Of a DNA stretch of 64,000 bases, positions 1-11,233 are shown piece after piece. Source of the DNA: Axinella damicornis (taxonomy: Eukaryota; Porifera; Demospongiae; Axinellida; Axinellidae); contig OZ007507.1 in the NCBI GenBank assembly GCA_963931865.1, positions 13,946,450 to 14,010,449 of the forward strand, given 5' to 3'. The stretch's first letter is position 1; each line of letters begins with the position of its first letter. Under the pieces are notes generated by a model. It ran no database searches and was not told the DNA's origin. It saw nothing but the letters and a program-made list of their open reading frames with translations. Both the position numbers and the translations under genes were made by a program.

Positions 1-2
1 TT

Positions 3-332
3 ATTCCTGTTGGCTACCACGACAACCCTCCCCCTGGGGACAGATTTTGGCTCAGGTCGTTCTGGAGCAAAGCATTGCACGAGATGGAACAGGATATTCT
101 CTTGGAAGGAATCCACTCCAAGTACATAACATCTGGCGTCTGGCGACACCGTGAGATAGCTGTGGGTGTTGTAGCAGGATTTGCTATAGGAGCATTGTTA
201 GGGATGATTGGGCTGGGAGTTGTTGGTGCTGTAGTTGGTGGTGTACTTGGTGGTATTGGGGGCGGAGCAATTGTATTCCTTGTGAAGAATGTGGTACCGG
301 CCACATTGTACAAGAAATTTAAAGAAGAGTGA
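3..332 (+). CDS. AIG1-like GTPase, 3' end (partial at window edge)
   Basis: The frame is open from the window edge and ends at TGA 330-332. It begins inside the signature seen after the G domain in all GTPases of this window: IPVGY followed by a Pro-rich PPP and an FW motif, matching IVPVGY...PPPD...DWL..FW in the 40.3 kb paralogue. After it comes a hydrophobic Gly/Ala/Val-rich hairpin (about residues 50-95 of the visible part) with GxxxG-type spacing, then a short basic tail ending KKFKEE. The P-loop and switch regions lie upstream of the window. The family role is GTP-dependent assembly on membranes (known for AIG1/GIMAP proteins); membrane insertion of this tail is inference. The closest relative by eye is the gene at 40313-41326, which has the same type of tail. 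Confidence 0.8.
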   Translation: MPVGYHDNPPPGDRFWLRSFWSKALHEMEQDILLEGIHSKYITSGVWRHREIAVGVVAGFAIGALLGMIGLGVVGAVVGGVLGGIGGGAIVFLVKNVVPATLYKKFKEE

Positions 333-734
333 CGAATGCTGTGGTACCTATTATAACAAATAGAACATAATGTTTATGCTAAGCTGGTTATACACACATT
401 GCTTTAAATTTGCAAATGCACTTGATAGCACGTCCTTTGTCCTTTGCTGTCGTATGCATGTGTATCCTGTCACCAATCCTCTTTTATTAGGTGCATTGAT
501 TTTGTGAATATGTATGCTCAGTTCAATTGTTCAACGTTCGCTAGGTTTGTCATGTATATAATCATAAATCTATACAGTTGCAACTATAATGATTAATGTA
601 GCCACATTCCCAGGCATCTGGGAACGAGGCTACTTATGTGTGAGTTACAGGTACACAGTAAGGAAGTCTTCATTGACCCCACCGAGGACCTCAGGTGGGT
701 CTTCAAGAAAACATGCAGATTGGTGTTTCCAGCA

Positions 735-1005
735 GTCAGATCCCCGGTCCAAGGTTATGGAGATCCTGGGCGAAAAACCGGCTGATGTCCACCTTTGCCG
801 GCTGATGTCCACCAATTGCTGGGCTTGTGGTTGGTCATGAATATCATTAACTGTATTGCCGGAGGGGGCTCTCCATGTGTGCTAGCCCCACCAAGTCTGG
901 CCCCTGAGGAGCAAATGCTGTGGGAGAGGAGCACCTACGAACATGGTGTGCGCTGAATGCATGAAAATGTGTTGCTTTGGGGAAAGGAATTCTGTGGTTA
1001 AAGGG
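735..1005. repeat. Partial copy of a TTAA-flanked miniature element
   Basis: This stretch matches, in reverse orientation, the 37509-38147 element across the segments around GGTCATGAATATCATTAAC and the closing AAAGGG-TTAA. The right end AAAGGG followed by TTAA (1006-1009) is clear; I could not place the left end. TTAA targets and short CCCTTT/AAAGGG ends are what piggyBac-type miniature elements look like. No gene was seen between 333 and 1490. Confidence 0.55.
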
Positions 1006-1159
1006 TTAAGGTGGCTAACTATACACTATATATGCATATGCATGGTCTCACAAAGCTCACTGATGAAGGGAGAAGTAGTCGTCTCTAGTGACTGTAGACT
1101 AGCTATAGTTTCATCAAACTTCCTCATTCCATAACTTCAAATCTAACCCTCTACACTGC

Positions 1160-1365
1160 TAAAATAATTTGTGCAAGTTGCAGTTGAATGGAAAAAGCAT
1201 TCATTGCCATCTTATTATTATATACTCTTGGTGAAAGCTCGCAATGGTGGCCATACTGACCTCACCATCATTCCAAAGCTCATGCAGGAGCATGTTCATT
1301 TCTACAGAATCCCTTCCCATGCCTGATGCCTCCCCTGTCGTCGAATAAGCAAGTCTGGCGCTAGT
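1160..1365. repeat. Dispersed repeat copy (pairs with 11868-12050)
   Basis: Shares long near-identical blocks with 11868-12050: the AATTTGTGCAAGTTGCAGT block, the TCATTCCAAAGCTCA block, and the GTCGTC(G/A)AATAAGCAAGTCTGG block. Noncoding, with no terminal repeats identified. Confidence 0.6.
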
Positions 1366-1492
1366 GGTACAGGTTCAGTTCTCAAGACGTGTCAAATGCA
1401 AGATGGGTGAGTATAAAGTGGGAAAATCAGTTTATCATAATATGCTTTACTGAAAAGAATTCAGAATCCGGCATCCATGAATTCTCCTGCAG

Positions 1493-2665
1493 CCTCTTCT
1501 TCCCACTCGATTAGGTTCTCCATTGATTGGATACCGCCTTCATTATCACATTTTTGGTAATGACAGCATCTGATTCATTAAGAGTGTTACTGCTACATAT
1601 CACATTGAGCAGGATCCCTCCGGGTTCAGTCTGCAACATCACGGTCGTAGCTTTGAGCAATGCTGGGCCAAGCAAGAACAATACTTCAATTCAATTTGGT
1701 GTGTTGAATGCATGTGTTATAAGCTGAATGGCTATACTGCATGGAAGTCATTCTGGAAGTATACAGTCTAGTCTCACGAGCCAGCCCACTTCCATCTCCT
1801 CATGAAATACTGAAATGAACCTAGATCACTATTATGGTGTTCTAAATTCCTTTTCTTGGCACCGTATGCATGCAGCCTTTTGTTGTAATTGAAGTTGGGC
1901 AATTGGCCCTATATGCATGATAACTCGGATGTATGGGCTTTGCGATTTAGCTCAAGTACTTTGCAGAGTATAGATCTCAGTTTACCATGGTCATGTAACT
2001 GTTAGCTATGTGAATCTCCAAACACTAAGTCCAGCATGTTATCTGATACTATACTTTGATTCTGCTTGAAATTCAATCATGTTGTGCAGCTGTCCCGTCA
2101 TTGAAGTGTGAGGATTCTCTGTCAGCGCCTGGAGCCAGTAGAATGGTGCAGCCATCATTTTTCATGCAAGCGTTGACCAGCATCCGAAGCACAGGTATTG
2201 AAGACACCTGTGTTACTGAAAATCTGACATCAAAAAGATGTAATTGTCTGGAAGATTTCCTGGAAAGGGGCCAACCCCACGACGGCCTTGGCCAAGCCCG
2301 ACGGTTCATGCCACGTAGTCATGAATACCTAACAATCTTGTTGACTCTTTGCTAAGTCTACTCAACCCCCACTTTATCCCTTTCATGCAGACACTTTTAT
2401 GGACTCGATTATCATGTGTGGTATTTCTGCCCTCACATCTGGAGTGATCGCTTTTAGTTGTGGTGTTTTGATTGCTGTTTTCTGTAACGTCATCATCATC
2501 AGAAGGCAGAAGGTGGCCAAAAAGCGAAAAGAGAGTGAAGTTTCAAAACACCTGCTGCTGTTTCTCCTTTTAAGTCTGCAACAGAGCGATCAAAGTCCAC
2601 AGTACGAGGAAATCCCTTTGCAGGAACCCTCTCCGGGTCACAAGCCCGAAGTTATGTCAACATAA
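1493..2665 (+). pseudogene. Ig/FN3 receptor, 3' exons 5-7 only, frame damaged
   Basis: Three exons align by order, intron phase and content with exons 5-7 of the complete receptor at 24883-28699. Exon A, 1493-1698, is the second half of an FN3 domain (GYRLHYHI..., PPGSVCNITVVALSNAG). It is broken by an in-frame TGA at 1571-1573 and a frameshift near 1600-1618; it is 206 nt where the paralogous exon is 208 nt. Exon B, 2090-2194, is a stalk with a VPSLKC start (paralogue VPVRSC). Exon C, 2391-2665, is a transmembrane helix followed by basic RRQKVAKKRK and a tail containing PQYEEIP, ending at TAA. Signal peptide, Ig domain, first FN3 and exon 4 are absent here; matching 5' exons lie on the opposite strand at 5924-6666. 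Either a pseudogene or a gene with sequence errors; see findings. Confidence 0.6.
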
Positions 2666-3436
2666 ACAATTAACCTTCAGTTTAGTCCAGCAGGTCGTAG
2701 GCAGCATGTAACTCTTATGGCTGATCGTACCTTGGTTTACACATGTAGAAATACTGAATGCTGACATCAGCAAACAAGGCCAGCTAGTTTGGTTTTCACA
2801 TTGATTATTTTGTAATTGCTGCACTTGAAATTGCATTTCTGATCTTGTTGAAGTAGCTACTAGCTAGCAACAATTCCCTTCACCATTTCCAATGTGCTTG
2901 AGCTATATAACACAGCCATGCAGGCTGTTTACAGAACATCAAATTACATGTCATGAATGCACGACATTATTATAATAAATTGACTGCACTCATGCACCGT
3001 GACACTTTTTGCATGCACTTATCACACACAACAAAGTGGTGAATTGGCAAATGAACGCTGACTCTCTATAGCCTCTAAAGTGTAATCATACTTATACTTA
3101 TCAAGAACAATTTATACCAATGAGTTACTGCATGATTGCTGAGACATGCACTGTGCTGGTTCAGCTAGCTGCTGCCATCAAGGCTCATAATACCCGGTGC
3201 ATCATAGACGAAGAATGACTCCCAAGGGCAATTAAGATCATGGTCTGTGATTCATAATTGGTCATAGCTAATCTTACTGTATCCTCCTTGGTATCATGTC
3301 ACACAGCGAATTAAATCCCTGGTCATATGCATCATTGCTGGTATATAAATTAAAACTAGCATCTTGCAAAACTCTCCTTATAGCTACCTCACCAGAAGTA
3401 TAGCTAGCTATAGGGCTAAGCTCTACAACTTTGTTG
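2666..3436. other. No gene seen
   Basis: AT-rich spacer downstream of the receptor 3' exons. Only short open frames without recognisable motifs are present. Confidence 0.5.
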
Positions 3437-3510
3437 CCATACAGAGAGAAACGGTGGTATAACGGAGGGTGTTTCGGTTGTTTTACGGCCGGTGACGTCA
3501 TTGCAAGCGC
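3437..3510. repeat. Dispersed repeat fragment (pairs with 14437-14525)
   Basis: The block around TATAACGGAGGG and GGCCGGTGACGTCA recurs with few changes at 14437-14525. Function unknown. It is followed (3560-3720) by an imperfect GCA/CAGCAG-rich stretch. Confidence 0.5.
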
Positions 3511-3754
3511 TCTAGCAGTGGTAGTACCTGCAGTAGCAGAAACCGTCTATGGCCATAGCTAGAGAAGAAGTCGGAATAGCATGCACATGCAGAAGCTGCA
3601 GCAGCACTGCAGCAATGCGTGCATGGCAGCTGACACCTGCAATTGAAGTGCATGGAAGCACATGTACAGCAGTAGCAGCAGTGCAAGCATTGGCACCATC
3701 TGCATATGGCAGCACCTGTGGTCGTACATACAATGGCATAAAATAAGTATTTTT

Positions 3755-3860
3755 GTCTTGCTGTATTATGGCAAAATTTTATGCCAAACTTGTCTTGCTG
3801 TATAATGGCAAAATTTTATGCCAAACTTGTCTTGCTGTATAATGGCAAAATTTTATGCTG
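3755..3860. repeat. Tandem repeat, 37-bp unit, about 2.8 copies
   Basis: Units start GTCTTGCTGTA at 3755, 3792 and 3829, a constant 37-bp period. Each contains the small palindromic motif GGCAAAATTTTATGCC. The same motif reappears in the longer repeat that follows. Confidence 0.85.
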
Positions 3861-3889
3861 AAACGTCGTGCATAAAATTCCCTCGTGTA

Positions 3890-4200
3890 CATTTTGCGCA
3901 GTATCATAAAGGCAAAATTTTATGCCAACTGCTTTAATTAAAGGGTCTCACCCTAATTGGGTTAATTAAAGGGACATACTCATTTTGTGAGCCCAGTTTG
4001 AATGTGAAGGTTGGCATAAAATCTTGCCTTGGTATTTCCACACAAAGGCGAAATTTTATGCCAACTGCTTTAATGAAAGGGTTTCACCCTATTTGGGCTA
4101 ATGTAACTCATCTTGTGAGCCTTGTTTGAAAGCAGGTTGGAAGGGAAACTATGATGTAAAGGGTGTCCCCGATTGGGTTAATTAAAGGGGCATACTAACA
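3890..4200. repeat. Degenerate tandem repeat, units about 130-140 bp
   Basis: The run of GCAAAATTTTATGCCAACTGC, TTTAATTAAAGGGTCTCACCCT-like sequence and TTGTGAGCC...GTTTGAA occurs at about 3905 and again at about 4046, with a third partial copy near 4155. The copies have diverged. Confidence 0.6.
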
Positions 4201-4559
4201 GTTTGATTACATGTCACATTGAATTGATTACGGCGAACAATATACTATAATCAATCAGCATATAATAAATAGGAGCATGATAATAAAAGGGTAATCGTAA
4301 TCGTGGAAGATCGAGTGGTTGGACTGGATAATGATGAAAAGAGTAGCAGTGGATAAACTCAGTCAAATCAGACGGACATCCTTGATTGTGCAATTAGGGA
4401 AGGCGTGTCCACCATTCACCCCAGTGTGAAGTCTGACTCCATGCATGATGCCACAATCTGCTTCTCACCCAGGAGTGCTTCTTCTGTTAGAGGAACAATG
4501 TGCTTTATTTCTGCAAAGCTTAGGCTGCCTTTAAGAGTACAGAACATTTTTAACTCCTC

Positions 4560-4920
4560 AGACTTGCATTTGGCAGAGGTCACTGAACGAGCTATTATGC
4601 AGAATGTATCACGGCCTCCTTTACGGCTACATACTGGTAGAGGGGCACTCAGCTACTCATGTGATACGATCGCGCATAATGTACCAGATACCCCCAATCA
4701 TGAGTTTCTCATCCGTATCCTTGCATGCCTACAGCAAGTTCTAGTCCTTTTCTTTCCATGTCACTCCAGTCCAATACAATCCCTAACAGATTTTTGCCAG
4801 GGTTGAATCCCTTGATGCCTTCATGACACTGAGAAAAATGGCCTTAATTAATACAGTGGCATAAAACTCAGGATCCTCCTTATTGGTACGAACACGAGCC
4901 ACTGCCTGTTGTACATAGAT
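4560..4920 (-). pseudogene. Possible decayed MULE-like transposase fragment
   Basis: On the minus strand, fragments in shifting frames read like the conserved part of Mutator-type transposases: a G-I-V-L-DWSD-x-E-x-x-GL pattern followed by a L-V-HYxRS pattern. Stops and frameshifts interrupt every frame, so nothing functional remains. The assignment rests on motif resemblance by eye only. Confidence 0.3.
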
Positions 4921-4929
4921 GTACGCTTC

Positions 4930-5670
4930 ATGGAACTACGCACTCATTTACTCAGCAGTTAATCTCTCATCTGACAATCTGTACAAACATGTCTTTTATA
5001 CTGATACGTGAAAGAATGCAAGCATGCACAATTATAATATTACAATACATGACATAACGTTACACAACAATGAATACACCACACTGCCACCCACCTCATG
5101 ACTGTGTAGTCGAATGCAGTTACATTAAGGAGCTCAAGGAAAGGAAGATGTGTCAATTAAGCCTGCGTTTTTGAGATTAATTTTGAAAGATGTTTTTGTA
5201 TTAGCATGTATTGCGTGTCCACTCTATCCCTACATATAGACTCTACCGAGTCTATGATATTCTGTATTCATAGGGGTCGTAAATACAATGGGACTTCTGT
5301 CTTTCAAGCTTGCCCACACACCCCCCACTGTGCAGCCCTTCTCATGTGATCGAGCTCCTCCCACGTGCACAATTACAAGTTTGTTCCGTGAGTCCCAAGT
5401 ACTGCAGCTGCATATTCCCATGCTGCACAAATGGTATTCATATGTAAACGACGGGTGCAACCCAACGCGTGTTATCGTTCTCTTTTGGCAACAACTCTTC
5501 TTTTGCGCATGTGCAGAGATAATATACATTCCAGAGTACAACTCATGAATACAATCATGGCATGGATATCAGTCAGAGTTCACAATACTATAAATGTCAC
5601 CTTGTTACACATAGTTCATATGTATAACTACTGCAGTACATACGGAACAGTGTAATGATATTCATGAATT
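4930..5670. other. No gene seen up to assembly gap
   Basis: AT-rich sequence with short, unrecognised open frames on both strands. It ends at the gap. Confidence 0.5.
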
Positions 5671-5870
5671 NNNNNNNNNNNNNNNNNNNNNNNNNNNNNN
5701 NNNNNNNNNNNNNNNNNNNNNNNNNNNNNNNNNNNNNNNNNNNNNNNNNNNNNNNNNNNNNNNNNNNNNNNNNNNNNNNNNNNNNNNNNNNNNNNNNNNN
5801 NNNNNNNNNNNNNNNNNNNNNNNNNNNNNNNNNNNNNNNNNNNNNNNNNNNNNNNNNNNNNNNNNNNNNN
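5671..5870. other. Assembly gap (200 N)
   Basis: Exactly 200 undetermined bases. A round number suggests a placeholder rather than a measured length. Sequence on the two sides may not be correctly ordered or oriented; see the finding on the split receptor. Confidence 0.95.
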
Positions 5871-5923
5871 TGTTCTACTGTATTGCGTCTAATCATCATC
5901 AATCACATCGTGCTCATACTTAC

Positions 5924-6666
5924 CATGAAGTTTCACAGTTGATTTCTGTCTGACAGTAGGACGAGCTTGAGTCGGATGAACGGTGTTGGCAGTAATACAG
6001 TATGTGTACTCCTTCAATGGAGTCAATTGCATTCCAGTCAGCAGGAAAGAGTTATTATTACCAGGAGATTGTACCCCCCACTGTGATCCATCTTCACCAG
6101 AGACCCGAATGTCAAAGTTCACAATGCATTGGTGCCCGTCGGTAGGGTTAACATTCCACCTCAGGAGGACAGTTGAGAGTGAGACTGGAACCACGGTGAG
6201 GTTCTCAAGAGTGACATCTGGTGATCAAATCAGCATAAAATTAATATGACATAGAAATGCAATATGCAACTTTTGCCTACACTATACTTATTCAGTAGTT
6301 GAACAAAAAGTGATCAGGCTCTAAATAGACTCTTATTTTCATATAGCTAGATCAACATACTCATGATGTGCATTGAAAGTGTTTGACTTAAACTCCGCTC
6401 CCTATTTGTGCACATAATTCCGCTCCCATTGAACGAGGCAGCTGCACGGAACTTCAGGGACGAAATCAAGCAATCTTGGGTGCTGTCATACTGCACAACG
6501 TCTGCTCTAAACTGCCCCCTGGTAGGTGGACTTTGGTAATGCACAGTGATTTCCACAAATGCTTCATGCCCCCAGAAGATTGCATATCCTTGAGCAGTGC
6601 ATATGAACGTGACTTCCTCCGCCGGACAAACATGTCTTCCAGTGATGCTACTGCTCAACACCAGAC
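5924..6666 (-). CDS. Ig/FN3 receptor, 5' exons (Ig and first FN3), partial
   Basis: Two exons on the minus strand. 6666-6361 (306 nt) encodes an Ig-like domain with FICTAQGYAIFW and SGIMC supplying the two Cys and the core Trp region. 6217-5924 (294 nt) encodes an FN3 domain (VTLENLTVVP, TVLLRWNVNP, EYTYCITA). Both are phase 1 at each end, flanked by AG and by GTATGT or GTAAGT, and align with exons 2 and 3 of the complete receptor at 24883-28699. Downstream exons would lie in or beyond the N gap and were not found on this strand. A leader exon was not securely identified; a candidate is 7821-8007, where a hydrophobic run (GLAIILLLSLQLQPLLA) ends at a phase-1 donor, but its Met is far upstream of the hydrophobic part. 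Confidence 0.65.
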
Positions 6667-8074
6667 CTAGGGAAATTAATAGGCAGGGAAATTAATAGGC
6701 AGGCAATTTAAAACAACAAAAAAACACAAAAAACGACGTCCATCGTGCGTATTCATTTGCAGCTGATAGCATTATTACCATTACATCCTCTTGCACTTCT
6801 CGGGACAGTAGTACAGAAGAACAACGAAACGAAAACTGCAATATTGAACAACATCGCGAGCTCAATGCTTAGTACAACACGCAAAGACCAAGATGCTGTG
6901 GGCAAACACGGAACGCTTCTGTGGGCGTAGGGTCGATTGCAGTTGCATTAAACGTGGATTATCACGGGAAGCTCCACCCACAGGAAGTTCTACACGACTG
7001 TACGCATGGTTGCACGCGACGTATACAAAGCTGGACCGGAGCTTCTGTGGGCGTGGCTGCATGGGACATATAAAGGGTTGCCTACAGGAAGCTAAAGCGA
7101 CTATCTGACCATTGCACGAAGACACATCTCTTGCATGGAGCTTACCAGCAGAAACACGGGTACGTCCGTTGAAACATGTACCGACCAACAGATTTGAATC
7201 CTGAGTCAATTCACTGGAGATATGCCTGATTAGTGGTTTGAGAATAGCATGCCACCATTATTGTCATAATAAAAATATTGAGAAGTATTACATTTTGACA
7301 CAATTTTCTAAACTTCACACCCAGCGTGTTGCATAAACCAGAAACATACATGTGACAATCAAAAGTGGACTCCCTAGCAGGCCCAAACAAGTACTGAGAT
7401 TTACAAATCACTGCAGAAAGACAATTGCAATGTGTGGGTATAAACTCTAGGGAGGAAAAACAAAATAACAAAAGCGAGCAAAACAAAAGCAAAAGTGGGT
7501 TCTTGTACTTCAGTTTCAGAGGTGCAACTTAATTGACCTTCTCCAGTCGCAATTAAGGTGCATGTGCATGCCACATGCACCCATGGCCATGTTGTATGTC
7601 CTGGGAGTCATAGCTACTTAGTGATGATAAATTTACACAGGCACATGACTGAGGAACATATAGCTATAGTAGCCCCATGATTGTGCTGAAACCCCCTGAG
7701 GATAGCAGTTGCACATGGTTACGTACACTTCTGTTCAGTCCGTGCATGACAACACCAACACTGAGATACTCGTGTTAGCATGGCCTGTATCATCTACTGT
7801 GAATAATAGTTGATCTCTACCTTGTCTGGAGCTTGCAAGCAATGGCTGCAGCTGCAGGCTTAAAAGAAGAATAATTGCAAGTCCTATCCTTCTCTTTCTT
7901 AGGTCCAGTGAAGTGATAACAATCTTTGAGGCTTGTCTTATTGATCCTTGATGGCCGGGAGAAGTAACTGAAGTATGAGAAAAGAAGCCACGCATGAAAT
8001 TGAACACGCCATATGTTGTACAATTATTATTCTTAAATTAAAGTCAACATGTTTTTGTTGTCATTGTAATGTAA
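6667..8074. other. No further gene established
   Basis: Apart from the uncertain leader exon at 7821-8007 (minus strand), I found no supportable coding exon. Open frames are short and two look signal-peptide-like only by chance composition. Confidence 0.45.
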
Positions 8075-8295
8075 CTCATGGGGGTGTGGTTGCATGATGT
8101 TTAAGTTCATGTAGTCTAATGCCCAGCCGGAAGCCCACGCAGAATTTTCTACAACTTCTTGCTCCTGGTAAAGACAAAATTGAATCCTCAACGATTTCAT
8201 TGGCGGTCCGGAATTCCTTCCTAAAAGTTAACAAAACCTGAGGTTTCTGCGCACAAAGTCGCCAGACCCTCTTTCCTGTGAGGGGTGGGGTCTGG

Positions 8296-8625
8296 GCACG
8301 ACACTAAAGTTCATGGGGTGTGGTAACTGTGGTTGCACATCTGGGCACGACACTAAAGTTCATACTGTGGTTGCACATCTGTGGCCATGCATGGGGGTGT
8401 AGGTTCATGCTCATGGGGAGTGGTGGCATAACTTTTATGCTGAAGGGGCGGGTGGGTTGAGTGGGAACTTGTCAGCAGACTGCCGATACCACATCTACAT
8501 TAATTTCATGCTCATGGGGGTGTGGTCGCATAGTCTTCATAGTCATGGGGGGTGTGGTTGCATGGTCTTTATGCTCATGGGGTGTGGTTGCATAATGTTT
8601 ATGCTCCTGTATGGGGTGGGCTGCA
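8296..8625. repeat. Degenerate tandem repeat, GTGTGGTTGCAT-type units
   Basis: Units of roughly 36 bp built from ATGCTCATGGGG-GTGTGGT(T/C)GCAT recur from 8505 to 8620. A related direct duplication of CACGACACTAAAGTTCAT...GTGGTTGCACATCTG occurs at 8296-8385. Confidence 0.65.
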
Positions 8626-8639
8626 TGAGAACTTGTCAG

Positions 8640-9770
8640 TAGGGGATACAGCATCTTCAGAAAAATAGAGTCCTTGAGCACACAAACTCACTATTGATGA
8701 ATATTTAAGTGCACACAGATATGCACAGATAGTTCAGTAGGGCTACGCTGAGGAGAACAGTTTAGAAAGCAATTCTGAAAAATGTGCACATTAAATTTAT
8801 GTGGAATTGTTAGAGACTATACTTGGACAACATGGTTATTGAAGCATGCAAGTGCAACCTGAAACTCCTAAATGTGGGCAAAGGAGAGGAAAATATGTGG
8901 GGGAATCCTCAAAGATAATACCTGACCTGCCCTGCTTTGCCAGGCGCGCGTGTGGGGCCAAGCACTCTGCTCAGCCTCGTTCCCAGGCCCGATGCTGTCA
9001 AACACTGACTCAGGTTAAAAAGCAACTGCAACAAGGGGTGAAGGGCTGTATCTTCACAAAGAAGAGGACAACTACACCAGACTCACCTCTGCACCCTCCT
9101 TTCTTTAGCGCGTGGGTCTGTTCACCCTGGGGACGAGGCTATGATCGACCCGTGATGGACGAGAACATTTATGAACCTGGTGTATGACTGTATGTGTTAT
9201 TGGGAAGGAATCAGAAAACCCACTCGATCTCTAAAAACTGTTGATCCACCCGCTGTCAGTGACAAAGATGCTCATGTGGCAACAACATAAAGCCCAGTCT
9301 CACCTCCCCTCAAAACATTGTTTCTTATGATTTACATGTAGTACTGTGGTAAAAGTCGGATATCTACTATGTTGACTTGGAGGTTATGCAATCATGGGGA
9401 AATTTAGCCTCAACTTTGACTATCCCAAGGGGGGTAAATCGAAATCGCCTAACCTCTGCGTCAATGTGGTAGATTGTGTACATACATGTAGCTAGATGAC
9501 TGTACCTTGTAGAAGTCTTACTATGAGCTTGACTGCATTTCCCTTCACTAGCACCTCGATCCCGTGCACTGTGTCTCCTGGGAAAGTCATTCACTGCAGG
9601 TAATATCCAGAGTCATCACCATGAAAACAAAGGGTGCATGTTTTGATCACAAGAATTGGAACAGAGACGATCCCACTGGTCAGAGGGAACTACCTCCAAT
9701 AATATGGTTACCATGGTTACCATTGTTCCCATCATTAGAGAGGGATACCTTGACCAACAGCATTTGTCAC
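8640..9770. other. No gene seen
   Basis: The open frame at 8846-9187 has no recognisable domain and I do not call it. Confidence 0.45.
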
Positions 9771-10181
9771 TAGCCTTGTTCCCAGGCCATACCCACCGCC
9801 ATCACTTGATCACTTCCAGTATGAATTACGGCGGGGAAGGCCTGGGATATATGATCACATGCAATGACGACAGGTACACACAGGGTATATAGACACTGGG
9901 GGGTGGTGCCCAAAAAACAATTATAATACCTGTTTCTGTCGATCTGTCCCCGGCGTTGTGAACAACGAACGGTATTGATTGTCTATCTCATGAATGCTCT
10001 GACATCCAGGCAATACAAGGCAGGACGTCAAGATTCTTCATTGGGCACCGCCTTCCCTGTGTCTACCATCTGTCTACCTGATGGCACTTCATGTGACCAG
10101 ATCTCCCAGGCCTTCCCCCACCATATTTCATACTGCAAGCGAGCAAATACTGGTGGTGGGAATGGCCTGGGAACGAGGCTA
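9771..10181. mobile_element. Foldback miniature element, 411 bp (TAGCC..GGCTA family)
   Basis: Left end TAGCCTTGTTCCCAGGCC and right end GGCCTGGGAACGAGGCTA are inverted copies. Inner parts also pair: TGACGACAGGTA...ACA with GTGTCTACCATCTGTCTACC. A diverged 407-bp copy with the same inner order (including CTGTCCCCGGCG) lies at 43620-44026. It has no coding capacity and would depend on a transposase elsewhere. Confidence 0.75.
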
Positions 10182-10565
10182 ATTTGCCACCACTTATATG
10201 ATACACTATAACGAGCCACCAATGAAAACTAGAGGTATTCATAGAACATACCCTGCGAGGAAGGAAAAGTATGCAGCTGCAATAGCTAGGGCATCTGATT
10301 AGGCGCGAACATGTGCTATTGCGCATTACAGTGTTCGTGTATGTCTGTACAACGACTTTGATTGCAAAGAGGTGGGGCCAAATTTAACAAATCACCTGGA
10401 AAAAACAATAGTAACCCTATAAATGTTGGGACAACTAGCAGTCATTTCACGACTCTGTGACCATGAAGAGGTGCAGCCAATGTTATGACTAGTCATGAAA
10501 ACTAAGAAATAGTCGAAACAGCAGTGAAACGAAGCACCTTGATGTGAATCAGGTTACAATAGACA

Positions 10566-10636
10566 CAAGAGCGCATGATGACATCATTGTCATTGCGGCT
10601 CCTCTGCTGCAATGGTGATGTCATCATGTGCTCTTG
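10566..10636. repeat. Inverted repeat, 21-bp arms
   Basis: The arm at 10566-10586 (CAAGAGCGCATGATGACATC) pairs with 10616-10636 apart from one base. Further pairing continues inward. Confidence 0.7.
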
Positions 10637-10806
10637 AGTCCCAGAGTCAACCTCATTGGTCACCTGTTGTGCTAACAGATGCAATTCTGTGGGCAATTTC
10701 TGCTGGAGGAATGAGGTAGCCGTCCAGATTGTTGACTAGTGTCACCTTCCTGCTGCCTGTTCTCTGGGCGAGGGTCAGTCTGAACGGCTCCAGCCCCCCC
10801 TTCCTG

Positions 10807-10905
10807 GTGTGTGTGTGTGTGTGTGTGTGTGCGTGTGTGTGTGTGGTGTGTGTGTGTGTTGTGTGTGTGTGTGTATGTGTATGTGTGTGTGTGCGTGGTG
10901 TGCTG
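10807..10905. repeat. (TG)n microsatellite
   Basis: About 100 bases of TG/TGTG with few interruptions. It produces spurious Thr-His and Cys-Val open frames on either strand. Confidence 0.95.
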
Positions 10906-11153
10906 AGGGGGGTGTGTGTGGTGTGTGGAGGGGTGTGCATGTGAGTGTGAATGAGTAAGATGCATGTGAACTATGTGCTGTGTACAGTACACATCTTATG
11001 CTGAGATTCAGAAACCTTTCAGTTGCTGGTCAAGGTTGTGCATCTCAGGAGGCCCAAAACGCAGCTACAGAAGTTCCGTAAGTCACTTACCACTGTTTTT
11101 GAGAAATGTAGGTATGTACAAAGCTGGTGATCTTTGAGGAAGCCTTCCGGCGT

Positions 11154-11210
11154 CTGAAAACCGCCTTCTGATGATGCGGAACTTCCGCATCATCAGAAGG
11201 CGGTTTTCAG
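11154..11210. repeat. Perfect 57-bp palindrome
   Basis: The 28-base left arm 11154-11181 (CTGAAAACCGCCTTCTGATG...) is the exact reverse complement of 11183-11210, around a single C at 11182. It lies just left of the TTAA-flanked element at 11234. Confidence 0.95.
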
Positions 11211-11233
11211 AAAAAGCCTCCGGGGTTAATTAA

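Noticed and set aside
589..840. Plus-strand frame of 83 residues
   Set aside because: It overlaps the dispersed TTAA-element copy and shows no protein motif.
7211..7492. Minus-strand frame with a hydrophobic start (MLLFCSLLLFCFSS)
   Set aside because: Considered as leader exon of the 5924-6666 receptor, but no phase-1 donor follows the hydrophobic run.
10653..10992. Thr/His-rich and Cys/Val-rich open frames
   Set aside because: They are produced by the (TG)n microsatellite.
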